35,045 bases of DNA. Origin: Actinomycetota bacterium (GTDB lineage: Bacteria; Actinomycetota; Actinomycetes; Nanopelagicales; Nanopelagicaceae). Within the stretch, counting starts at the first letter, position 1. Each line of letters starts with the position of its first letter. The stretch is from assembly GCA_003151395.1 (NCBI GenBank), contig PLXJ01000019.1:4901-39945 (forward strand). Direction: 5' to 3'. The translations under genes and the position numbers were made by a program. This document shows positions 1-8,096 of this stretch, piece by piece. The notes under the pieces are model-generated. The model did not search any database and was not told where the DNA came from. It saw only the letters and a list, made by a program, of their open reading frames with translations.

Positions 1-63
1 AAGGGTCTCCACCTCGACGGCGCAAAGATCCGTCGCAAGCAAGGAAAGACAGGTAAGAAGTAA
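1..63 (+). CDS. rplF: 50S ribosomal protein L6, C-terminal end only (partial)
   Basis: Twenty codons are visible before a TAA stop, ending in a very basic tail ([10 protein letters not shown]). The gene begins before the window. The call rests on this Lys/Arg-rich tail, which is typical of L6 C-termini in actinobacteria, and on its place directly before rplR in the spc operon. L6 binds 23S rRNA near the GTPase-associated region of the large subunit. The stop codon shares one base with the rplR start (TAATG), so the two genes are probably translationally coupled. Nothing can be said about the rest of the protein. Confidence 0.85.
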   Translation, partial: KGLHLDGAKIRRKQGKTGKK

Positions 64-440
64 TGGCTATCGGTGTAAAAGTTGTTAAAGGCTCGGCACA
101 AAATGCCCGCCGTCGTCGCCACTTCCGTGTCCGCAAGCGTGTAGTCGGTTCTGCCGAGCGCCCACGTCTTGTCGTATCACGTTCCTCTCGTCACCTTGTC
201 GCACAGATCGTTGATGATTCGATCGGTCAGACCTTGGTCTCTGCTTCAACCATGGAGAGCACTCTTCGCGAATCCAAGGATGATAAGAGCGCGAAGGCTC
301 GCCTCGTTGGCGCAGAAATCGCCAAGCGCGCAAAGGAAAAGGGTATTTCTACAGTGGTCTTTGATCGTGGTGGAAACAAGTACACCGGTCGCATTGCAGC
401 TCTCGCTGACAGTGCCCGCGAGAATGGATTGGACTTCTAA
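63..440 (+). CDS. rplR: 50S ribosomal protein L18
   Basis: The product has 125 residues, a normal L18 length. L18 binds 5S rRNA and, with L5, anchors it in the central protuberance of the large subunit. The N-terminal third is strongly basic ([14 protein letters not shown], about residues 14-27), as expected for the flexible RNA-binding tail. The folded part follows with the family's [20 protein letters not shown] stretch (about 33-52) and the C-terminal [17 protein letters not shown] segment (about 100-116). It overlaps rplF by one base upstream and rpsE by one base downstream (TAATG in both cases), so it belongs to the continuous spc operon transcript. No anomaly was seen. Confidence 0.97.
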   Translation: MAIGVKVVKGSAQNARRRRHFRVRKRVVGSAERPRLVVSRSSRHLVAQIVDDSIGQTLVSASTMESTLRESKDDKSAKARLVGAEIAKRAKEKGISTVVFDRGGNKYTGRIAALADSARENGLDF

Positions 441-1075
441 TGGCAACTCCTCCAGTAAACGCTAATGCAGCAGATCGCGGACCTCGCGGAGATGGTGCTA
501 AGGGCGGTAATGATCGTCGCGAACGTCGCGGCCGTGATGGCGGACAAGAAAAAGAGAAATCTCCATACACCGAGCGTGTTGTCTTTATTAACCGTGTAGC
601 AAAAGTTGTTAAAGGTGGACGCCGTTTCTCCTTCACAGCTCTTGTTGTGGTCGGTGACCAAAAAGGAACGGTCGGAGTCGGGTACGGCAAGGCCAAGGAA
701 GTTCCACAAGCTATTGCCAAGGCAGTGGAAGATGCGAAGAAGCAATTCTTCAAAGTCGCACTCCTCGGTTCAACTATTCCTCATCCTGTTCAAGGTGAAG
801 CAGCAGCTGGTGTCGTTCTTCTTCGCCCTGCATCACCTGGTACTGGAGTTATCGCTGGTGGTCCCGTTCGTGCGGTACTTGAATGTGCTGGCATTAACGA
901 TGTTCTTACCAAATCTCTTGGATCCAATAACCCAATCAACATGGTGCACGCCACTGCAGCAGCGCTCAAGATGTTAGAAGCACCTGCATCTATAGCAGCT
1001 CGTCGTGGTCTACCCCTTGAAGATGTCGCACCTGCAGCAATAGCACGTGCCATAGCAGCAACGGTTGGTGCATAA
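440..1075 (+). CDS. rpsE: 30S ribosomal protein S5
   Basis: The product has 211 residues. S5 is a small-subunit protein that helps set decoding accuracy and lines the mRNA entry path. Residues 1-38 form a low-complexity extension rich in Gly, Arg, Asp and Asn, the kind of unstructured leader common in actinobacterial S5. The double-stranded-RNA-binding-like domain follows (about 42-105, with [19 protein letters not shown] and the [14 protein letters not shown] loop). The C-terminal domain follows at about 115-205 ([22 protein letters not shown], then [20 protein letters not shown]). The start ATG shares a base with the rplR stop. Only two bases separate its stop from rpmD. Confidence 0.97.
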   Translation: MATPPVNANAADRGPRGDGAKGGNDRRERRGRDGGQEKEKSPYTERVVFINRVAKVVKGGRRFSFTALVVVGDQKGTVGVGYGKAKEVPQAIAKAVEDAKKQFFKVALLGSTIPHPVQGEAAAGVVLLRPASPGTGVIAGGPVRAVLECAGINDVLTKSLGSNNPINMVHATAAALKMLEAPASIAARRGLPLEDVAPAAIARAIAATVGA

Positions 1076-1077
1076 AA

Positions 1078-1260
1078 ATGCCACGTTTAAAAGTCACACA
1101 ACTTCGTTCCAAGGTTGGGGCTCGTCCAGAGCACCGCGAAACCTTGCGTTCACTTGGTTTAAAGCGAATCGGTGATGTTGTCGTAAAGGAAGATCGTCCG
1201 GAAATTCGTGGAATGGTCGTCGCTGTACGTCACATGGTCACCGTTGAGGAGGTCGAATAA
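1078..1260 (+). CDS. rpmD: 50S ribosomal protein L30
   Basis: The product has 60 residues, the standard bacterial L30 length. It is a small single-domain protein of the large subunit. The sequence carries the L30 signature ([20 protein letters not shown], then [10 protein letters not shown] and an [17 protein letters not shown] end). It sits between rpsE and rplO as in almost all bacterial spc operons, with two-base gaps on either side. A purine-rich stretch (GAGGAGGTCG, about 1246-1255) near its 3' end probably serves as the ribosome binding site for rplO. Confidence 0.97.
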   Translation: MPRLKVTQLRSKVGARPEHRETLRSLGLKRIGDVVVKEDRPEIRGMVVAVRHMVTVEEVE

Positions 1261-1262
1261 CA

Positions 1263-1703
1263 ATGGTTCTCAAAGTTCATCACCTTCGTCCGGCTCCGGG
1301 CGCAAAGAAGGCGCGTACTCGTAAGGGTCGCGGTGAAGCTTCAAAGGGAAAGACTGCTGGTCGAGGTGGCAAGGGAACACGTGCCCGTAACGTGGTTCGT
1401 GCCGGCTTCGAAGGCGGGCAGCTTCCACTCGTCATGCGTCTTCCAAAACTCCGTGGATTCAAAAATCCAGAGCGCGTGGAATATCAGCCAATTAACGTTT
1501 CAACCATTAATGCTCTCTATCCAAAAGGTGGCCAAGTCACCGTTGAAGATTTAGTAGCAAAAGGTGCAGCTCGTGATGGCCATCCGGTGAAGGTTCTCGG
1601 AAATGGAGACATTTCCGTGAAGGTAACCGTCGTGGCGCATGCGTTTTCCTCTTCAGCATCTGAAAAGATCGCTGCTGCAGGCGGATCGATCACAAAGCTT
1701 TAA
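1263..1703 (+). CDS. rplO: 50S ribosomal protein L15
   Basis: The product has 146 residues, a normal length for L15, a late-assembly large-subunit protein. The N-terminal half is an extended basic Gly-rich tail (about residues 8-60, with [20 protein letters not shown] and [20 protein letters not shown]). A compact C-terminal domain follows, with the [20 protein letters not shown] segment. The start is preceded by a strong Shine-Dalgarno stretch (GGAGGTCG) at the end of rpmD. It is the last gene before a 107-base gap that contains a perfect 11-bp hairpin, so transcription may be modulated here before secY. Confidence 0.97.
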   Translation: MVLKVHHLRPAPGAKKARTRKGRGEASKGKTAGRGGKGTRARNVVRAGFEGGQLPLVMRLPKLRGFKNPERVEYQPINVSTINALYPKGGQVTVEDLVAKGAARDGHPVKVLGNGDISVKVTVVAHAFSSSASEKIAAAGGSITKL

Positions 1704-1748
1704 TCCAACACTGTCCCATCATTGGTAAAAACTAAGTAGTTAAGCCCC

Positions 1749-1780
1749 ATAAAAGTCCCCTCCTTGTGAGGGACTTTTAT
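1749..1780 (+). terminator. Hairpin between rplO and secY, attenuator or terminator
   Basis: ATAAAAGTCCC (1749-1759) pairs perfectly with GGGACTTTTAT (1770-1780), an 11-bp stem around a 10-base loop. The descending arm carries four T residues and is followed by TTAACAACAAG, so the U-tract is short. It lies in the only sizeable gap of the first part of the operon. It could be a partial terminator that lowers secY-adk-map expression relative to the ribosomal genes, an RNA-processing site, or a stability element. A clear promoter after it was not found. Confidence 0.65.
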
Positions 1781-1810
1781 TAACAACAAGAGTAAATAAG
1801 GAGAAGTTAA

Positions 1811-3106
1811 ATGCTTGCAGCGTTTGGTAAGGCCTTCAAGACGCCCGATCTTCGCGTAAAGATTTTCTTCACCCTTGCGATTATGGCGCTCTTCCGTTTC
1901 GGATCGATCGTCCCTACTCCAGGTGTTTCTTATAAGAACGTCCAGTCTTGTTTAAACCAGACTAGTTCTGGTGGACTTTTCGGATTGATTAACTTGTTCT
2001 CTGGCGGCGCACTTTTGCACCTCTCGGTTTTTGCACTGGGAATCATGCCTTACATCACCAGCTCGATCATTATTCAGCTCCTGACCGTTGTCATTCCTCG
2101 CTTTGAAACCCTCAAAGCAGAAGGACAATCTGGAACGGCAAAGCTCACTCAGTACACCCGTTACTTGACGGTTGGTCTTGCAATCTTGCAGTCAACTGGC
2201 TTAATCGCCGTTGCGCGTTCTACCGGCCGCCTGTTTAGCGGCTGTACTCTCGCAATCATCCCTGACGCGTCCTGGACGCGTATCGTGACAATGGTTCTTG
2301 TCATGACCGCCGGAACTTCAGTAATAATGTGGCTTGGTGAATTAATCACCGATCGCGGTATTGGTAATGGAATGTCGATTTTGATCTTTACCTCAATCGC
2401 CGCAGGATTCCCAACTCAACTTTGGTCCATCAAACAACAGAAGGGTTGGTTCGCCTTCCTCTTTGTTATGGCCGTGGGAGTCTTGGTAGTTGCAGCTGTT
2501 GTATTCGTCGAGCAAGCGCAACGTCGTATTCCGGTTCAGTATGCCAAGCGTCAAATTGGACGCCAGTCTTACGGCGGAACTTCCACTTACATCCCGATCA
2601 AGGTTAACCAGGCAGGCGTTATCCCGGTTATTTTTGCATCATCTCTTCTTTATATTCCGTCCCTTATAGTGAACTTCTCCGGATCGACCGCAAAATGGTC
2701 GATTTGGATCCAAACAAATCTTGTTAAGGGCGATCACCCCTTCTACATTATTTCTTATGCCGTTTTGATTATCTTCTTTACCTACTTCTATGTCGCAATC
2801 ACCTTTAATCCTGATGAAGTTGCAGACAATATGAAGCAATATGGAGGATTTATCCCAGGAATTCGTGCTGGCAAGCCAACTTCAGAATATTTGCAGTATG
2901 TCCTTTCACGAATTACCGCACCCGGATCGCTTTATTTGGCCTTTGTCGCAATTATTCCGATTATCGCCCTGATTCTTTTCCAAGCCTCGCAGAACTTCCC
3001 ATTTGGAGGAACTGCAATCTTGATCGTGGTTGGCGTTGGTCTAGATACTGCAAAGCAGATCGAGTCTCAGTTGCAGCAACGTTCATATGAGGGATTCTTG
3101 CGCTAA
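1811..3106 (+). CDS. secY: Protein translocase subunit SecY
   Basis: The product has 431 residues, standard for SecY, the channel-forming subunit of the Sec translocon in the cytoplasmic membrane. About ten hydrophobic segments are visible. Recognisable motifs are FRFGSIVPTPGV after the first helix, the SGGALLHLSVFALGIMPYIT plug and helix 2 region (about residues 64-83), LGELITDRGIGNGMSILIFT (about 175-194), QAQRRIPVQYAKRQIG in the cytoplasmic loop, and NPDEVADNMKQYGGFIPGIR near the end. The start follows an AAGGAG site at about 1798-1803. The stop overlaps the adk start by one base. All exported proteins in this window (importer binding protein, hydrolase, giant repeat protein) would be expected to use this channel. 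Confidence 0.98.
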   Translation: MLAAFGKAFKTPDLRVKIFFTLAIMALFRFGSIVPTPGVSYKNVQSCLNQTSSGGLFGLINLFSGGALLHLSVFALGIMPYITSSIIIQLLTVVIPRFETLKAEGQSGTAKLTQYTRYLTVGLAILQSTGLIAVARSTGRLFSGCTLAIIPDASWTRIVTMVLVMTAGTSVIMWLGELITDRGIGNGMSILIFTSIAAGFPTQLWSIKQQKGWFAFLFVMAVGVLVVAAVVFVEQAQRRIPVQYAKRQIGRQSYGGTSTYIPIKVNQAGVIPVIFASSLLYIPSLIVNFSGSTAKWSIWIQTNLVKGDHPFYIISYAVLIIFFTYFYVAITFNPDEVADNMKQYGGFIPGIRAGKPTSEYLQYVLSRITAPGSLYLAFVAIIPIIALILFQASQNFPFGGTAILIVVGVGLDTAKQIESQLQQRSYEGFLR

Positions 3107-3747
3107 TGCGCTTGATCCTGGTGGGTCCTCCAGGCGCCGGAAAAGGAACACAAGCAGTTCACCTTGCAGCGCATTTTGGAATTCCGCACATTTCAACGGG
3201 TGATATTTTCCGCGCCAATATCAAGGGTGGGACCGATCTAGGTAAGTTAGCCAAGTCCTATCTTGATTCGGGAAATTTGGTACCTGACTCGGTTACAAAT
3301 GAAATGATCAAAGATCGCCTTAGTCATGGTGATACGGCGAGTGGCTTTTTACTTGACGGATATCCCCGCAATGTTGAGCAGGCTGAATTTTTAGCTGAAG
3401 TCTTGCTCAAGAATTTAACGCCGCTTGATGCCGTTCTTGAACTCTCCATTCCAAATGAGGAGATCATCAAGCGATTGTCGGGTCGAAGGGTGTGCCGTAA
3501 TTGTGGCGCTACCTCGCATGTTATTTTCGACAAATCAAAGGTCGATGGCGTTTGCGACAACTGCGGTGGAGAGCTATACCAACGTGAAGACGACAAAGAG
3601 GAGGTCGTTGCAAACCGTCTCAATGTCTATAAGGATCAGACCGAACCAATAATTGATTTTTACGATAAGCATGGTTTACTCAGAGTAATTAGCGCGGTAG
3701 GAGACGTTTCGGAGATCTCTACAAACGCAATAGCGGCCCTAAAGTAG
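3106..3747 (+). CDS. adk: Adenylate kinase, zinc-type lid
   Basis: The product has 213 residues and catalyses AMP + ATP to 2 ADP in the cytoplasm. The P-loop GPPGAGKGTQ lies at residues 7-16, and the AMP-binding stretch includes ISTGDIFRANI and the LLDGYPRN motif. The lid domain (about 127-160) carries two Cys-x2-Cys pairs (CRNCG and CDNCG). This is the structural zinc-binding form found in many Gram-positive-type bacteria, in contrast to the zinc-free enterobacterial lid. The gene overlaps secY by one base (TAATG), so it is coupled to the secretion gene as usual in spc operons. map follows after five bases. Confidence 0.98.
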   Translation: MRLILVGPPGAGKGTQAVHLAAHFGIPHISTGDIFRANIKGGTDLGKLAKSYLDSGNLVPDSVTNEMIKDRLSHGDTASGFLLDGYPRNVEQAEFLAEVLLKNLTPLDAVLELSIPNEEIIKRLSGRRVCRNCGATSHVIFDKSKVDGVCDNCGGELYQREDDKEEVVANRLNVYKDQTEPIIDFYDKHGLLRVISAVGDVSEISTNAIAALK

Positions 3748-3752
3748 TCACT

Positions 3753-4565
3753 ATGGTTATTCAAATAAAAACTCTGGAGCAGTTGCAGTTGATGCGTAAA
3801 GCTGGCCTCATTGTCGCAGAAGCCTTAAACCTGATGAAGGCAGCTATAGCACCAGGTATAACTCCGCTTGAGTTAGACGCAATTGCCGCCGATTACTTGA
3901 AAGAGCACAACGCGACTCCATCATTTTTGAATTACCACGGATTTCCTAACGTAATCTGTGCTTCTGTTAATCAAGAAGTGGTTCATGGTATTCCCAATGA
4001 ACGTCCTTTAGTTTCTGGCGACATTATCTCTGTTGACTTTGGTGCCGTCGTTGATGGCTGGCACGGAGATTCGGCATTTTCCGTTGGTATCGGAGTAGTC
4101 GATCCGGCTGATCAAAAGTTGATGGACACGTGTGAAGAGTCCATGTGGCGTGGCATTGCTGCCGCGAAAGTTGGGGGACATCTCACCGATATTTCGCACG
4201 CCATTGAAAGTTACATCCAGAGCCAAGGCAAGTATGGAATTTTGCGTGAATATGGTGGCCATGGAATTGGCACAGAAATGCACCAAGACCCACATATCCT
4301 TAACTATGGTCCCCCCGGGCTCGGTCTAGAATTAAAGGCTGGTCTTGCACTGGCTATCGAGCCGATGATCACTCGAGGCACAGAAAAGATGAAGACGCTC
4401 TCAGATGACTGGACCGTGGTCACGAGCGATAAATCCAATGGTGCGCATTTTGAACATTCCTTTGCCCTGATGCCTGATGGAAAGCCCTTTGTCATGACTG
4501 CCCTTGATGGGGGAGCCGCAAACCTAGCTCGCCTCGGAGTCGCAATCTCCCCGCTTTTAGCATAA
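3753..4565 (+). CDS. map: Methionine aminopeptidase, type I
   Basis: The product has 270 residues and removes the N-terminal methionine from nascent proteins. The five metal ligands of the pita-bread fold are visible in order: Asp in SVDFGAVVDGWHGDSAF (two Asp), His in YGGHGIGTEMHQDP, Glu in LALAIEPMIT and Glu in NGAHFEHSFAL. This is the type I arrangement without the type II insertion. No SH3-binding N-terminal extension is present. The start ATG lies five bases after the adk stop with no obvious Shine-Dalgarno site, so translation may depend on coupling with adk. It ends the secY-adk-map set. A new promoter probably lies in the gap before infA. Confidence 0.97.
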   Translation: MVIQIKTLEQLQLMRKAGLIVAEALNLMKAAIAPGITPLELDAIAADYLKEHNATPSFLNYHGFPNVICASVNQEVVHGIPNERPLVSGDIISVDFGAVVDGWHGDSAFSVGIGVVDPADQKLMDTCEESMWRGIAAAKVGGHLTDISHAIESYIQSQGKYGILREYGGHGIGTEMHQDPHILNYGPPGLGLELKAGLALAIEPMITRGTEKMKTLSDDWTVVTSDKSNGAHFEHSFALMPDGKPFVMTALDGGAANLARLGVAISPLLA

Positions 4566-4607
4566 AAGCGCTGCCGATTTCCTCTTTTTGACCTCGCGCC
4601 TTAGGAT

Positions 4608-4613
4608 TACCCT
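4608..4613 (+). promoter_or_regulatory. Candidate -10 element upstream of infA
   Basis: TACCCT lies in the 107-base gap between map and infA, with a possible start site six to seven bases downstream (A at 4620). A TTGACC (4588-4593) is nearby but only 14 bases away, shorter than usual, so the -35 assignment is uncertain. The same hexamer recurs before the DUF3027-type gene. An internal promoter here would separate the alpha operon from secY-adk-map and give infA a leader of about 53 bases. Confidence 0.4.
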
Positions 4614-4672
4614 CTGCCCAGAAATGAGCGGATGTCCGTAATTAGACCCCTGAAGAGATGAGTAGGTACTGC

Positions 4673-4894
4673 TTGGCCAAGAAAGACGGAGCAATCGAGA
4701 TTGAGGGCACCGTGGCTGAAGCACTGCCGAACGCAATGTTTAGAGTCGAACTTACAAATGGGCACAAAGTGCTTGCGCACATAAGCGGCAAGATGCGACA
4801 GAACTACATTCGTATTCTTCCTGAGGATCGTGTGATTGTAGAACTTAGTCCGTACGACCTCACAAGAGGTCGAATTATCTATCGTTACAAGTAA
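4673..4894 (+). CDS. infA: Translation initiation factor IF-1 (TTG start)
   Basis: IF-1 binds the 30S A site and helps control initiation. From the TTG at 4673 the product has 73 residues and begins (M)[11 protein letters not shown], matching the family's normal N-terminus and length. It is a single OB-fold (S1-like) protein with [20 protein letters not shown] and the C-terminal [19 protein letters not shown] block. An in-frame ATG at 4658 would add five residues (SRYCL region) not normally present in IF-1. An AGTAGG stretch (4661-4666) sits six bases before the TTG and could act as its binding site. The ATG start cannot be excluded. Twelve bases separate it from rpmJ. Confidence 0.95.
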   Translation: MAKKDGAIEIEGTVAEALPNAMFRVELTNGHKVLAHISGKMRQNYIRILPEDRVIVELSPYDLTRGRIIYRYK

Positions 4895-4906
4895 TAGGAG
4901 TTAGTC

Positions 4907-5020
4907 GTGAAAGTTAAGCCAAGCGTGAAAAAGATCTGCGACAAGTGCAAGGTCATTCGTCGTAATGGTCGCGTCATGGTTATTTGCGACAACCTTCGTC
5001 ACAAGCAACGTCAAGGCTAG
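4907..5020 (+). CDS. rpmJ: 50S ribosomal protein L36, zinc-binding form
   Basis: This is a 37-residue protein starting with GTG, reading [20 protein letters not shown] and ending RHKQRQG. L36 is the smallest large-subunit protein and packs against 23S rRNA. The zinc ligands are present as Cys11, Cys14, Cys27 and His32. This is therefore the C+ paralogue type, used when zinc is sufficient, and not the zinc-independent form induced by Zur. An AGGAG site (4896-4900) lies six bases before the GTG. It follows infA closely. A 143-base structured gap separates it from rpsM. Confidence 0.97.
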   Translation: MKVKPSVKKICDKCKVIRRNGRVMVICDNLRHKQRQG

Positions 5021-5058
5021 AAAAACAAGTATCTAAAACCAAATAACGCGTGATGCGA

Positions 5059-5116
5059 CTGAAGAGAAACACTTCAGACCCTCGGACTGGTAGGCCGAGG
5101 CTCAGTTACCCAACTG
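5059..5116 (+). promoter_or_regulatory. Three-hairpin leader between rpmJ and rpsM
   Basis: Three consecutive inverted repeats lie in the 143-base gap. CTGAAG/CTTCAG (5059-5077) has a 7-base loop. CCTCGG/CCGAGG (5080-5100) has a 9-base loop. CAGTT/AACTG (5103-5116) has a 4-base loop. None is followed by a T-run, so simple termination is unlikely. The position directly before rpsM, the first gene of the S13-S11-S4-alpha-L17 set, suggests a leader for feedback control or an RNA-processing site. This is inference from structure and position. No match to a named leader family is claimed. Confidence 0.5.
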
Positions 5117-5163
5117 GGGTGCATTGCGAAGGACCTTCCAGATAAACGAAAAGGGTAATTGAT

Positions 5164-5541
5164 ATGGCACGTCTAGTTGGTGTTGATCTTCCTCGCGAAA
5201 AGCGAGTCGAGATTGCACTCACATACATCTTCGGGATTGGTTTAACCCGCGCGCACGCAACACTCGCTGCGACCGGTGTTAATCCAGATACCCGCGTCAA
5301 GGATCTTCAAGAGCCAGAATTGGCAAAGCTTCGTGAATTTATCGAAGCAAATTACAAAATTGAAGGTGACCTTCGCCGTGAAGTTGCGGGCGATATTCGT
5401 CGCAAGGTCGAAATTCAGAGTTATCAAGGTATTCGCCACCGCAAGGGACTTCCTGTTCGTGGTCAACGCACGCACACAAATGCGCGTACACGTAAGGGCC
5501 CTCGTAAGGCAATCGCTGGAAAGAAGAAGGAGACCAAGTAA
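5164..5541 (+). CDS. rpsM: 30S ribosomal protein S13
   Basis: The product has 125 residues, normal for S13, a head protein of the small subunit that contacts the P-site tRNA and forms bridges to the large subunit. The helix-two-turn-helix region is seen in [20 protein letters not shown] and [14 protein letters not shown]. The conserved [20 protein letters not shown] stretch (about 92-111) and a lysine-rich tail (GKKKETK) complete the family pattern. The start ATG is the usual family start. The stop overlaps the rpsK start by one base (TAATG). A leader with several hairpins precedes it. Confidence 0.97.
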   Translation: MARLVGVDLPREKRVEIALTYIFGIGLTRAHATLAATGVNPDTRVKDLQEPELAKLREFIEANYKIEGDLRREVAGDIRRKVEIQSYQGIRHRKGLPVRGQRTHTNARTRKGPRKAIAGKKKETK

Positions 5542-5969
5542 TGGCCGCCGCTAAGACAAAGACCGCCGCTAAAGGCGCTGCTGTAAAAGGCAAAGTCAAA
5601 CTTCGCAAGAAGGAAAAGAAGAACATTGTGCTTGGACAGGCTCATATTAAGAGCACCTTCAACAACACGATTATTTCTATTACCGATCCTTCGGGCGCTG
5701 TTATCTCCTGGTCATCCGCTGGCCAAGTCGGTTTCAAAGGCTCCAAAAAATCTACTCCTTACGCAGCACAGATGGCAGCAGAGGCCGCCGCTCGTCGCGC
5801 GCAAGAACATGGTTTGAAGAAGGTTGATGTATTCGTCAAGGGACCAGGATCTGGTCGCGAGACAGCAATTCGTTCATTACAGGCCGCTGGACTTGAAGTT
5901 GGAGCCATCTCAGATGTCACTCCCGCTCCACATAACGGTTGCCGTCCACCAAAGCCACGTCGAGTTTAA
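5541..5969 (+). CDS. rpsK: 30S ribosomal protein S11
   Basis: The product has 142 residues. S11 lies on the platform of the small subunit next to the E site. The first 33 residues are a Lys/Ala-rich extension ([20 protein letters not shown]), longer than the enterobacterial form and common in actinobacteria. The core follows with [40 protein letters not shown], and the C-terminal [17 protein letters not shown]. The start overlaps the rpsM stop by one base. rpsD starts 16 bases after the stop behind a GGAAGGAAG-like binding site. Confidence 0.97.
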   Translation: MAAAKTKTAAKGAAVKGKVKLRKKEKKNIVLGQAHIKSTFNNTIISITDPSGAVISWSSAGQVGFKGSKKSTPYAAQMAAEAAARRAQEHGLKKVDVFVKGPGSGRETAIRSLQAAGLEVGAISDVTPAPHNGCRPPKPRRV

Positions 5970-5985
5970 GGAAGGAAGAGAATAA

Positions 5986-6612
5986 ATGGCTCGTTATACC
6001 GGAGCAGATTGCAAGCGCTGCCGTCGCGAAAAAGTAAAGCTCTTTCTTAAGGGCTCTAAGTGCGATGGTCCAAAGTGTCCTATTGAGTCACGTCCTTATC
6101 CACCAGGACAACATGGTCGTGGCCGTTCCAAAGAATCTGAGTACTTACTCCAGATGCGTGAAAAGCAGAAGTGTGCACGTATGTATGGCGTTCTGGAAAA
6201 GCAGTTCCGCGGATATTACGAAGAGGCGAACCGTCTTCAAGGTAAGACCGGTGAAAACCTACTCGTCATTCTAGAGACTCGCCTCGATAACGTCGTATTC
6301 CGCGCCGGCTTTGCAAAGAGTCGCGATATGTCTCGCCAGCTGGTTCGTCATGGACATTTCTTGGTAAACGGCAAGAAGGTAAACATTCCTTCCTTCCGTG
6401 TAACACCAATGGATGTCATTGATGTTGTCCCTGGCTCATTGGATACCACCCCATTCATCGTTGCAAGCGCTGAATTAGGAGAGAAGAAAATTCCTGCTTG
6501 GATGGAAGTTGTTGGAGCAAAGATGCGAATCTTGATCCACGCCACTCCAACTCGCACAATTATCGATACTCAAATCCAAGAGCAACTTATCGTTGAGTTG
6601 TATAGCAAGTAG
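5986..6612 (+). CDS. rpsD: 30S ribosomal protein S4, zinc-binding form
   Basis: The product has 208 residues. S4 is a primary assembly protein of the small subunit and, in some bacteria, a regulator of the alpha operon. Four N-terminal cysteines (9, 12, 26, 31; pattern C-x2-C-x13-C-x4-C) form the zinc site of the C+ type. The S4 RNA-binding domain lies at about residues 97-160, with ETRLDNVVFRAGFAKSRDMS and RQLVRHGHFLVNGKKV. The C-terminal HATPTRTIIDTQIQEQLIVE is typical. It has a good AAGGAAGAG binding site. The 78-base gap to rpoA contains a 7-bp hairpin. Confidence 0.97.
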   Translation: MARYTGADCKRCRREKVKLFLKGSKCDGPKCPIESRPYPPGQHGRGRSKESEYLLQMREKQKCARMYGVLEKQFRGYYEEANRLQGKTGENLLVILETRLDNVVFRAGFAKSRDMSRQLVRHGHFLVNGKKVNIPSFRVTPMDVIDVVPGSLDTTPFIVASAELGEKKIPAWMEVVGAKMRILIHATPTRTIIDTQIQEQLIVELYSK

Positions 6613-6648
6613 TAAATAGCAATACTCGTTAAAAGTAGTTTCATTGTA

Positions 6649-6670
6649 GGAGATCAAATAGTGGATCTCC
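6649..6670 (+). promoter_or_regulatory. Hairpin in the rpsD-rpoA gap
   Basis: GGAGATC (6649-6655) pairs with GATCTCC (6664-6670) around an 8-base loop. It ends ten bases before the strong GGAGG site (6680-6684) of rpoA. There is no T-run, so it does not look like a terminator. It could affect rpoA translation or mRNA processing. Function is unproven. Confidence 0.4.
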
Positions 6671-6690
6671 CCGACGTACGGAGGAAATAA

Positions 6691-7704
6691 GTGCTCATTG
6701 CACAACGCCCAATCCTCACTGAGGAAGTAGTATCAGAGTTTCGTTCGCGTTTCATCATTGAACCGCTGGAGCCTGGCTTTGGTTATACCCTCGGTAATTC
6801 TTTACGCCGTACCCTCTTGTCTTCGATCCCTGGTGCAGCGGTTACCAGCGTTCGTGTCAACGGCGCACTGCATGAATTCACCACTCTTGAAGGTGTCAAA
6901 GAAGATCTCACCGAGATTATCTTGAACATCAAGAATCTGGTTCTATCGTCTGATAACGATGAGCCATCACTTCTCTACATTCGTAAGAATGGCGATGGAG
7001 TTGTAACAGGCGCTGACATCGCTACCCCAGCTGGTGTGACCGTTCATAATCCAGATATCCATATCGCAACCCTTAACTCAAAGGCTAAGTTCGAAGTTGA
7101 ACTCACCGTGGAACGTGGACGTGGATATGTGACTGCGGTTACGAATAAGGTCGCCGGGGGAGATATCGGACGTATTCCAGTTGACTCAATTTATTCACCA
7201 GTGCTTCGTGTGACCTACAAGGTTGAAGCAACTCGCGTAGAACAGCGCACAGATTTTGACCGTTTGATCGTGGATGTTGAAACCAAACAATCAATGACTC
7301 CTGGAGACGCCATGGCGTCTGCCGGTAAGACCTTGGTTGAACTCTTTGGTCTTGCTCGCGAATTGAATGTCAACGCTGAAGGAATCGAAATGGGACCTTC
7401 CATCCAAGATGCTGCGCTCGCTGCAGACCTAGCTCTTCCTATTGAAGACCTAGACCTCACCGTTCGCTCATATAACTGCCTAAAGCGCGAAGGTATTCAT
7501 ACCGTCGGTGAGCTTGTTGGTCGTTCGGAAGCAGACCTACTAGATATTCGTAACTTTGGTTCGAAGTCAATTGATGAAGTGAAGTTAAAGCTTCACAGCA
7601 TGGGTCTTCAACTGAAGGACAGCCCAATCGGTTTTGATCCAACACAGCACCACAACTACGGAACTGAAGTCGACGAAGAGCTCGTCGAGTCAGAGCAGCT
7701 CTAG
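6691..7704 (+). CDS. rpoA: DNA-directed RNA polymerase subunit alpha
   Basis: The product has 337 residues. The alpha subunit nucleates core polymerase assembly and contacts upstream promoter DNA and activators. The N-terminal dimerisation and assembly domain (about 1-230) has [20 protein letters not shown] and the [20 protein letters not shown] segments. A linker is followed by the C-terminal domain (about 250-320) with [20 protein letters not shown] and [20 protein letters not shown] helix-hairpin-helix elements. The start is GTG at 6691, behind a GGAGG site six bases upstream. Nine bases separate its stop from rplQ. Confidence 0.98.
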   Translation: MLIAQRPILTEEVVSEFRSRFIIEPLEPGFGYTLGNSLRRTLLSSIPGAAVTSVRVNGALHEFTTLEGVKEDLTEIILNIKNLVLSSDNDEPSLLYIRKNGDGVVTGADIATPAGVTVHNPDIHIATLNSKAKFEVELTVERGRGYVTAVTNKVAGGDIGRIPVDSIYSPVLRVTYKVEATRVEQRTDFDRLIVDVETKQSMTPGDAMASAGKTLVELFGLARELNVNAEGIEMGPSIQDAALAADLALPIEDLDLTVRSYNCLKREGIHTVGELVGRSEADLLDIRNFGSKSIDEVKLKLHSMGLQLKDSPIGFDPTQHHNYGTEVDEELVESEQL

Positions 7705-7713
7705 GAGAACGCC

Positions 7714-8070
7714 ATGCCAACACCAAGTAGAGGACCTCGTCTCGGAAGTGGTCCAGCACACGAGAGACTGTTGCTGGGCACGCTCGCAGAGCAACTCTTT
7801 GAACACGGCAAGATCAAGACTACTGAGGCAAAAGCCAAGCGCCTACGCCCATTGGCCGAAAAGTTGATCACTGCCGCTAAAGAGGGCGACCTTGCTGCTC
7901 GTCGTCGCGTAATGGAGACTATCCAGAACAAAAGTGTTGTGCACACACTCTTTACTGAGATCGCCCCTCGTTTTGCAACCCGTCCAGGTGGTTACACCCG
8001 GATTACAAAAGTTGGTCCACGTAATGGTGACAATGCCCCAATGGCAGTTATCGAACTTGTCAACGACTAA
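7714..8070 (+). CDS. rplQ: 50S ribosomal protein L17
   Basis: The product has 118 residues and is a large-subunit protein near the exit tunnel. The start region [20 protein letters not shown] and the following [22 protein letters not shown] block are diagnostic. The sequence ends with [20 protein letters not shown]. It is the final ribosomal gene of the alpha operon. A strong hairpin with a T-rich tail lies 34 bases after the stop, already inside the first codons of truA, and probably limits read-through. Confidence 0.97.
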   Translation: MPTPSRGPRLGSGPAHERLLLGTLAEQLFEHGKIKTTEAKAKRLRPLAEKLITAAKEGDLAARRRVMETIQNKSVVHTLFTEIAPRFATRPGGYTRITKVGPRNGDNAPMAVIELVND

Positions 8071-8096
8071 TTATTTGTAACACTCAATAAAAGTTC

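Noticed and set aside
5021-5163. Possible tRNA or small RNA gene in the rpmJ-rpsM gap
   Set aside because: Three stems are present, but there is no acceptor stem, no T-loop GTTCRA pattern and no anticodon arm.
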